From Kangiellaceae bacterium (GTDB lineage: Bacteria; Pseudomonadota; Gammaproteobacteria; Enterobacterales; Kangiellaceae): a stretch of 10,584 nt of DNA. The stretch covers positions 1-10,584 of the forward strand of contig JAUUYO010000116.1 of assembly GCA_030590405.1 (NCBI GenBank), read 5' to 3'. Below are positions 6,901 to 10,584 of the stretch, in pieces. Below the pieces are notes generated by a model. The model had not been told where the DNA came from. It ran no database searches and saw only the letters and a program-made list of their open reading frames with translations. How positions within the stretch are numbered: the stretch's first letter is position 1; every line of letters starts with the position of its first letter. A program made the position numbers and the translations under genes.

Positions 6901-8007
6901 AAAAACTATGACTCAGTCAAGTTAGTGATGATGACTTCTATGGCCGGAAGTGGTGATATTATCAAATTTAAGCACATTGGTTTTTCAGCTTATTTTCCGA
7001 AACCAGCCACCACCTCTGATTTATTTCATGCGCTGCAAGTGCTGGTCGAGGATGGCAGCACTTTAGCTTTACTCGATGGCATGGTCACTAATTACAATAT
7101 TTCTCAAATGACCTCTACCAACCTGTTCAGTAATGCTTATGTTTTGTTGGTGGAAGACAATCCCATCAATCAGGAAGTGGCTATCGGTATTTTAACGGAC
7201 ATGGGGATAACGGTTGATCTGGCTGAAAATGGACTCCAGGCTATTGAGAAGTTAAAAGATCACCAAAAAGAATATGGTTTGGTGATTATGGATTGTCAAA
7301 TGCCCGAAATGGATGGTTATGAAGCGAGCCGAGAAATTCGCTCGCAAAAGCATGATGTGAAAAATTTTGAAATACCGATCATCGCGATGACCGCTAATGC
7401 GTTAAAAGGCGATCGGCAAAAATGTCTGGAAGCCGGTATGGATGATTATTTAACTAAACCGGTCGATCCCAATGAGTTAGAAGAAAAACTACGCAACTGG
7501 CTGCCTGAGCAACAGCAAGAACATCATCTTTTACCTTGTAAAGAGAGTGAAGTAAAGATCAATGCGGCAAAGGGAAGCGGAGTAAAGGAGAAAAATTCTT
7601 TAAAAGATGAAGTTAAGCAATATGAAGTTAAGCAATATGAAGTTAGGCAAGATGAAAAAAATCAGTGCAACGATACAACCTGGAACCGTGCTTCATTGAT
7701 GGCCAGGGTCAGAAATAATGAAACGTTAGTTATCAAATTGTGTCAGTTGTTTTTTGATGATTTGCCCGGGTTAGTTGAAAATTTGCAAGCTGCAGTAAAC
7801 GATGGCGATATTGATGAAATAGTCGCACTCGCGCATAAAATAAAAGGCAGTGCCGCGAACTTGAGTGCTGAAGCGCTTGCAAAAACGGCGTCCAGCATAG
7901 AGGCGCAAGGGCGAGAAGGGCAATTAGATGTGCTTAAGGAACAAATGCGAGTCTTTTCAAAACAGGCGAGTGAATTGTTAGCGCTGCTTGAAAAGCAGCT
8001 TGAATAG
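3982..8007 (+). CDS. Hybrid sensor histidine kinase (sensor-HAMP-PAS-HisKA-HATPase-REC-REC-HPt)
   Basis: Membrane hybrid kinase of 1341 residues from TTG 3982. It begins with the last three helices of the MASE-like domain (about 8-85), so it is probably the back of a gene broken at TAG 3973. Then: TM about 130-149; periplasmic double-Cache-like sensor about 150-445; TM about 448-466; HAMP about 467-520; PAS about 527-636; HisKA with SHEIRTPMN (His665); N-box about 767-787 (Asn782); G1 DTGMGIP about 814; G2 GGTGLGLAI about 843. REC1 is about 899-1020 (Asp905/906, phospho-Asp955, Thr985, Lys1007). REC2 is about 1052-1170 (Glu1058/Asp1059, phospho-Asp1104, Thr1137, Lys1159). The HPt has AHKIKGSAANL with His1285. 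All key residues are intact, so selection on the catalytic part is recent or continuing. TTG 3982 has no visible ribosome binding site; ATG 4018 is another possible start. BarA/ArcB-type relays share the HisKA-REC-HPt logic. The likely partners are the two downstream receiver genes. Confidence 0.92.
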   Translation: MIKRPYDVLPLAMFILLGSLIWHWYHQARSILRWALLISIIPEVSTQLHMAFGSTTLFDNHFNIAHFLKNIAYGCIFFGILIDLVNTVPRQKMRPKVRQKQPITDKFDRSEQSPSMLEIGRAKRPLSVQLPIAALVLSLVVASVVGFTFYSETTRIAVETNKRYLIEKNRQTQTVISALYKEHFDHLTLISQMPQLQRIATSLQQNPQADIAVDRLDFEKQINNILQKRRIYTGFKYIQLNTQQQIINAVQIDNEVKLVAKRDLKNYQTMPFFEQMENLAPGKMMFSSIKSWQSIHSEDDEPLRYDLAIPVYQHVTDKLLGLAILQINFNRLMQIIDSLALKDVDLYMANNQGFIIYASDRSKTSSQKVANGHPLLKQFPELAEIKTNKYGLALVDTERAELTNHPVHSLYQVYRNSQFGQGHLFKWIIRPSEDQLVDALEQIRNRSFLLSLGLAFLSLSISFLAARKITAPLSKMIKSIKGFEENIELNDLPVEAKDETGVLARSFHNMQLLKNLKDLEVEAHQFALDQHAIVSATNLEGEIIFVNSKFEEITGYSEKELIGKNHRIINSGVHDSNFFKRMYDEILQGKVWHSETCNIAKNGKIFWVDATIVPLLNEANQPYQFIAIRTDISEKKKWEQQLVKEKDKAENAVHAKSEFFASMSHEIRTPMNGVLGMLGLMMRTDLNKQQKHYATLARSSADSLLVIINDILDLSKIEAGKIELEILDFNLREQLGTFAEAMAYRAQDKGLEMVLDVTGIEQSMVKGDPSRLRQILSNLVGNAIKFTEAGEISIKALLKKQDEHVWIFHCEVADTGMGIPSDKVDDLFDSYSQVDSSTTRQFGGTGLGLAIVQQLCTLMDGSVQVKSQIGKGSQFIFDIRLGVSQLSRLVVPQQDIKGKRILIVDDNPTNLEVLVGQLEHWGASTLSAKNGKQALEILKQEHVKNVNHFDIAILDMGMPDMDGAELGKLIRQNKNYDSVKLVMMTSMAGSGDIIKFKHIGFSAYFPKPATTSDLFHALQVLVEDGSTLALLDGMVTNYNISQMTSTNLFSNAYVLLVEDNPINQEVAIGILTDMGITVDLAENGLQAIEKLKDHQKEYGLVIMDCQMPEMDGYEASREIRSQKHDVKNFEIPIIAMTANALKGDRQKCLEAGMDDYLTKPVDPNELEEKLRNWLPEQQQEHHLLPCKESEVKINAAKGSGVKEKNSLKDEVKQYEVKQYEVRQDEKNQCNDTTWNRASLMARVRNNETLVIKLCQLFFDDLPGLVENLQAAVNDGDIDEIVALAHKIKGSAANLSAEALAKTASSIEAQGREGQLDVLKEQMRVFSKQASELLALLEKQLE
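7606..7650 (+). repeat. 15-bp in-frame tandem repeat in the REC2-HPt linker
   Basis: Three consecutive units, GATGAAGTTAAGCAA, TATGAAGTTAAGCAA and TATGAAGTTAGGCAA, encode DEVKQ-YEVKQ-YEVRQ (about residues 1209-1223), followed by a more diverged DEKNQ. It lies in the charged linker between the second receiver and the HPt domain. Length change here would alter how far the HPt can reach without breaking the frame. Confidence 0.9.
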
Positions 8008-8099
8008 TCTTACTTGGGTTTGTTAGCTTAAGTTAAATTAGGTTAGATTGAATTGAATTGAATTTAATTAAATTGTATTAAATTAAATAAGAGTTATTT
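8008..8099. repeat. AT-rich simple-sequence spacer between hybrid kinase and diguanylate cyclase
   Basis: The 92-base gap is made of short degenerate repeats: ATTGA-type pentamers around 8047-8063, then a perfect 14-bp palindrome AATTTAATTAAATT at 8061-8074 and further TTAAATTAAAT. No GC-rich stem followed by a T-run is present, so there is no convincing terminator and transcription could continue into the next gene. The end of the gap holds AAGAG six bases before ATG 8100, a modest ribosome binding site. Confidence 0.6.
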
Positions 8100-9044
8100 A
8101 TGGATAAAATATATTCAGCAAGCAGCATTAAAAATAGAGACGAGCAATATAAAACAACCATCCTGGCGATTGATGATGCCAAAGATATTTTGGCTTTATT
8201 AGATAGCGATTTATCCGCGGAAGGCTATCGAGTGTTGACCGCAAAAAGCGGTTCGCAAGGGCTTGAAATATTGTCTGCTGAGGATATTGATTTAGTGTTG
8301 TTGGATATTTTAATGCCTGAAATGTCGGGGCCACATGTATTAAGAGCCATCAAACAAAATAAACAGTCAAAAATTATTCCAGTTATTATGCTATCGGCTT
8401 CAGAGCAATCTCAGGATATTGTTTCTGCGCTGGATTTAGGCGCTGATGATTATGTTACCAAACCTTATATTCCCGAAGTATTATTTGCCAGGATCCGAAC
8501 TTCATTGCGACATTTAGAAATAAATCGCGAGTTAGAAAAAATGGCATCTATCGATTTCTTAACTGGAATTAATAACCGTCGACAGTTTTATCATTTATCT
8601 AATATAGCGCTTAACAAAAATATTCGAGATCAATCATCGTTAACTTTCGGGTTAATGGATATAGATTATTTTAAAAATGTCAATGACACTTATGGTCATG
8701 ATGTTGGCGATTTGGTTTTAGCCGATTTTTCAAAAATTCTATCAGAACATTTCAGGGGGTACGATATTATTGGGCGCATTGGCGGTGAAGAATTTTGTAT
8801 TTGTTTGCCGGATACAAATGTTAGTAAAGGTCTTCAAGCCTGTGAACGATTTCGAAAAGCCGTTTCAAAAAATCGTATGTCTTTGGAGCTTGATGGGCGA
8901 ATGGTTGACCTGAGTATCAAGGTCAGCATCGGTATCACCAGTACCAAGCAAGAGTCAAATTTAGAGCTTCTTATTAAACAGGCAGATAAGGCCTTGTATG
9001 CCGCCAAGAATAGCGGTCGAAATAAAGTTTGTGAGTTTAAATAA
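8100..9044 (+). CDS. Response regulator diguanylate cyclase (REC-GGDEF)
   Basis: Cytoplasmic enzyme predicted to make c-di-GMP from two GTP when its receiver is phosphorylated. The 314 residues hold a receiver at about 19-135 (acidic pocket Asp25/Asp26, phospho-Asp69 in LVLLDILMP, Ser in IMLSAS, Lys121 in DDYVTKP) and a GGDEF domain at about 147-314. It begins with the typical ASIDFLTGINNRRQF segment, followed by MDIDYFKNVNDTYGHDVGD. The active site is GGEEF at 228-232. RGYD at 219-222 lies exactly five residues upstream, matching the RxxD inhibitory site, so product feedback is expected. This is the layout of WspR-type enzymes rather than PleD, which has two receivers. It sits 92 bases after the hybrid kinase, whose HPt is the natural phosphate donor (inference). 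There is no EAL or HD-GYP domain nearby. Confidence 0.96.
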   Translation: MDKIYSASSIKNRDEQYKTTILAIDDAKDILALLDSDLSAEGYRVLTAKSGSQGLEILSAEDIDLVLLDILMPEMSGPHVLRAIKQNKQSKIIPVIMLSASEQSQDIVSALDLGADDYVTKPYIPEVLFARIRTSLRHLEINRELEKMASIDFLTGINNRRQFYHLSNIALNKNIRDQSSLTFGLMDIDYFKNVNDTYGHDVGDLVLADFSKILSEHFRGYDIIGRIGGEEFCICLPDTNVSKGLQACERFRKAVSKNRMSLELDGRMVDLSIKVSIGITSTKQESNLELLIKQADKALYAAKNSGRNKVCEFK

Positions 9045-9094
9045 GTTTATAAAATATTAAGTGAAATGTTTTATCGAAATAAAATGGAGTCAGT

Positions 9095-10222
9095 ATGAAA
9101 AAAAACACTATCATGATCGTCGATGATGCGAAGGATAATTTACTCTTGCTGGAAATGATGCTGGAAGAAAAATATCAGATTGTTCAAGCAGATTCGGGAC
9201 AAGCCTGCCTGAAACTTATTGAACAATCTGTACCTGATTTGTTATTGCTGGATGTTAATATGCCAGGCATGACTGGTTATGAAGTATGCATTAGCTTACG
9301 AAAAAATGTTTCAACAAAGTTACTGCCGATTTTATTTGTCTCTGCCATGATTAATGCGGAAGAGCGATTAGCAGGATTTGAAGCCGGTGGTGATGAATAT
9401 ATTAATAAACCAGTCGACGAACAAGAATTAATGGAAAAAATTGAGTTACAGGTAGCAAGTCTTAAAGAGCGTAAAATGGTAGAGGATAATGCATCAGATG
9501 CGATGAAAGTCGCTATGGATGCGATGACTTCTAGCAGTGAGTTGGGGCAATTAATTAATTTTGTGAGTGATGCGCAAAATGCCATGACACTGGCAAGTAT
9601 GGGGAGAAAGATCGTAAGCGTTTGCGAAGATTTTGGTTTAAATGCATGCGCCTATATTGAGGGCTCAAAACCTGCTTTTTTTGCCTGTGAAGACAATAGT
9701 ATAGAAGCTAAAGTTTTGCAGCGTTCATTAAGTTCAAAAGAAAGAATCATCAACCTTGGGATCCGCACCATTGTTAAAAGTGAACAACTTTCATTGTTGG
9801 TAAAAAATATGCCGATTGAAGATGAAAATCGTTATGGCCGGTTTAAGGACCATCTGGCAGTTTTAATCAGTATTACGGACGGTCGTTTATTAACCATTAA
9901 AGCGCAAATGGATGTTGTTGATCAAAGAAAAGATGTTTTAAGTAAGATTATTTTACATACTGAAAAACAGATAAAAAATCTCAATAAAAAAGTTGTTGAA
10001 CATGATGCACGTTCCAGACAATTAATGATGGGTATGATAACCGAACTTGAATCAAAATTGTTTAGCCTTGGGCTAGATGAAGATCAAGAAAACGAGTTAA
10101 TGAAACTGGTTTATGGCACATCCGATAAGCTGGAAAGATCAAGTGATGCTGTTAGTGAACTACAAGAACAATTGGGCAGCGTGCTCGAAGGTCTCTACGA
10201 GATATTGGCTAAAAATGACTAG
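9095..10222 (+). CDS. Response regulator with uncharacterised C-terminal output region
   Basis: A 375-residue cytoplasmic protein. The N-terminal receiver (about 4-122) is complete: Asp10/Asp11 in MIVDDAKDN, phospho-Asp53 in LLLLDVNMPG, Ser83 in FVSAM, Lys105 in INKPV. After it comes a region with no DNA-binding, GGDEF, EAL, HD or kinase motif: a short Ala/Met-rich helix (DAMKVAMDAMTSSSELGQL), a mixed alpha/beta segment about 150-265 that could be a GAF-like fold, then a long charged helical, probably coiled-coil segment about 280-375. Similar layouts occur in response regulators of gammaproteobacteria, but I cannot name the output. The start is well supported by GGAG five bases before ATG 9095. 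The gap to the diguanylate cyclase is 50 bases with no terminator, so they are probably co-transcribed. It may compete for phosphate from the HPt, or bind another protein through its helical tail; this is inference. Confidence 0.93.
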   Translation: MKKNTIMIVDDAKDNLLLLEMMLEEKYQIVQADSGQACLKLIEQSVPDLLLLDVNMPGMTGYEVCISLRKNVSTKLLPILFVSAMINAEERLAGFEAGGDEYINKPVDEQELMEKIELQVASLKERKMVEDNASDAMKVAMDAMTSSSELGQLINFVSDAQNAMTLASMGRKIVSVCEDFGLNACAYIEGSKPAFFACEDNSIEAKVLQRSLSSKERIINLGIRTIVKSEQLSLLVKNMPIEDENRYGRFKDHLAVLISITDGRLLTIKAQMDVVDQRKDVLSKIILHTEKQIKNLNKKVVEHDARSRQLMMGMITELESKLFSLGLDEDQENELMKLVYGTSDKLERSSDAVSELQEQLGSVLEGLYEILAKND

Positions 10223-10388
10223 TCACTATAATCGAAAAATTGAATATGCTATATATTGGTTTGGCGTTGTTGATGAGCTTGACCTTTCCCGAATTGAGCG
10301 ATTGCACCAAAATAATCTGGAGGTGCAAGCTTTCTTCAATTTGGATACTTTGCAAAAGGCTGTCGAAAACGATAGCCGGATCTATTAG
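10215..10388 (+). pseudogene. Truncated receiver-like N-terminus (57 codons)
   Basis: ATG 10215 overlaps the end of the preceding gene by eight bases (ATGACTAG). The 57 residues follow the first half of a receiver fold: a first strand ending FGVVDELDLSRIERL, then helix 1, strand 2 (LEVQAFFNL) and helix 2 (LQKAVENDS). The frame then reads RIY and stops at TAG 10386-10388. If one base is added near 10375, the next residues become PDLLVIA, the expected third strand of a receiver, but the phospho-Asp position is lost and histidine-kinase sequence follows. The overlap suggests that the intact ancestor was translationally coupled to the upstream response regulator. A product of 57 residues could not form a receiver. 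Calling it a genuine small gene is possible but less likely. Confidence 0.7.
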
Positions 10389-10561
10389 TTATCGCCAATT
10401 ATGCTGAGCTAAACGGTAAAGTCGAAGTATCTTCAACGCTAGGAAAAGGCTCCGAATTTACCCTTACTTTACCCTTCAATCTAAAACAAATATCAGACAG
10501 TCAGTTATTAGATAGTCAGTTATTAGACAATCAGTTATTAGACAATAGCGAATTGTTTTAA
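10376..10561 (+). pseudogene. C-terminal remnant of a histidine kinase ATPase domain
   Basis: In the frame starting at 10376 the sequence reads PDLLVIANYAELNGKVEV, then SSTLGKGSEFTLTLPF, and ends with stop TAA 10559-10561. Tyr-Ala-Glu-Leu-Asn-Gly followed by Gly-Lys-Gly-Ser-Glu-Phe and a final strand LTLPF is the usual end of a HATPase domain, immediately after the G2 box. H-box, N-box, G1 and G2 are all absent, and there is no usable start codon or ribosome binding site; a TAG precedes it at 10373-10375. It follows the receiver-like fragment in a different phase. The tail carries three QLLD(S/N) repeats. It is most simply the 3' end of a kinase gene whose middle was deleted. It does not match the missing end of the left-edge kinase, whose sequence up to its edge is different in style (GFVKRSGG). 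Confidence 0.82.
10496..10540 (+). repeat. 15-bp tandem repeat at the end of the kinase remnant
   Basis: Three units, GACAGTCAGTTATTA, GATAGTCAGTTATTA and GACAATCAGTTATTA, encode D(S/N)QLL; a fourth, diverged unit starts at 10541. Each unit is five codons, so the old reading frame is kept. It lies after the folded ATPase end, in what would have been a flexible C-terminal tail. Confidence 0.92.
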
Positions 10562-10584
10562 AGGCAAACGTCGATATCGTTTAC
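10562..10584. other. Short 3' flank, no gene seen
   Basis: The last 23 bases hold AAACG (10566-10570) and CGTTT (10578-10582), complementary arms that could be the start of a hairpin, but the window ends before any T-run could show a terminator. Confidence 0.25.

Noticed and set aside
8061..8074. Rho-independent terminator at the AATTTAATTAAATT palindrome
   Set aside because: The palindrome is purely AT with no loop and no GC stem, so it would not form a stable terminator hairpin.
9277..9585. Minus-strand open frame of 102 codons inside the second response regulator
   Set aside because: The plus strand has a complete receiver with all key residues here; the minus-strand frame is its shadow.
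10113..10388. Longer 91-codon version of the truncated receiver gene starting at 10113
   Set aside because: The extra 34 codons overlap the response regulator coding region and do not resemble a receiver; the receiver-like sequence begins after ATG 10215.
10371..10390. Programmed ribosomal frameshift joining the receiver fragment to the kinase tail
   Set aside because: There is no slippery heptamer at the phase change, and the joined product would combine partial folds that cannot work together.

Overview
The window is almost entirely two-component and c-di-GMP signalling machinery from an AT-rich Gram-negative bacterium. Lipoprotein and HAMP/PAS/periplasmic-sensor features, the MASE-type membrane domain and the codon style suggest a low-GC marine-type gammaproteobacterium. 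That placement is inference; no rRNA or housekeeping marker is present.

Left part, minus strand (1-3056): a small predicted lipoprotein gene overlaps, by an ATGA junction, a large sensor histidine kinase. The kinase has a periplasmic sensor flanked by two membrane helices, HAMP, three PAS domains, a GGIAHDFNNIL-type H-box and an ATPase domain. It runs off the left edge. I read 895 codons on the minus strand from 2685 to base 1 without a stop. A divergent intergenic region (about 3076-3315) with several dyads separates this unit from the plus-strand cluster.

Right part, plus strand (3316-10561): first comes a hybrid kinase of about 1,560 codons with the order MASE-like membrane domain, periplasmic sensor, HAMP, PAS, HisKA, HATPase, REC, REC, HPt. 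A single in-frame TAG at 3973-3975, in the middle of the membrane domain, splits it into two open frames in the same phase. Next are a REC-GGDEF diguanylate cyclase with an intact active site and I-site, and then a REC protein with a long C-terminal region of unknown function. The cluster ends in a damaged locus: the first ~55 residues of a receiver-like protein run, with a frame change, into the last ~50 residues of an unrelated histidine kinase ATPase domain. This looks like a deletion or recombination scar.

The likely logic is a phosphorelay. The HPt of the hybrid kinase would pass phosphate to the receiver of the diguanylate cyclase and/or the REC-only-plus-unknown-output protein, adjusting c-di-GMP in response to a membrane or periplasmic signal. 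The most unusual features are the amber codon inside the kinase, the chimeric remnant at the right end, and a recurring pattern of short tandem repeats. Their unit is 15 bp at three places and 12 bp at one, always a multiple of three, and they sit at protein ends, linkers or loops. No complete mobile element, CRISPR array, tRNA or rRNA was seen.
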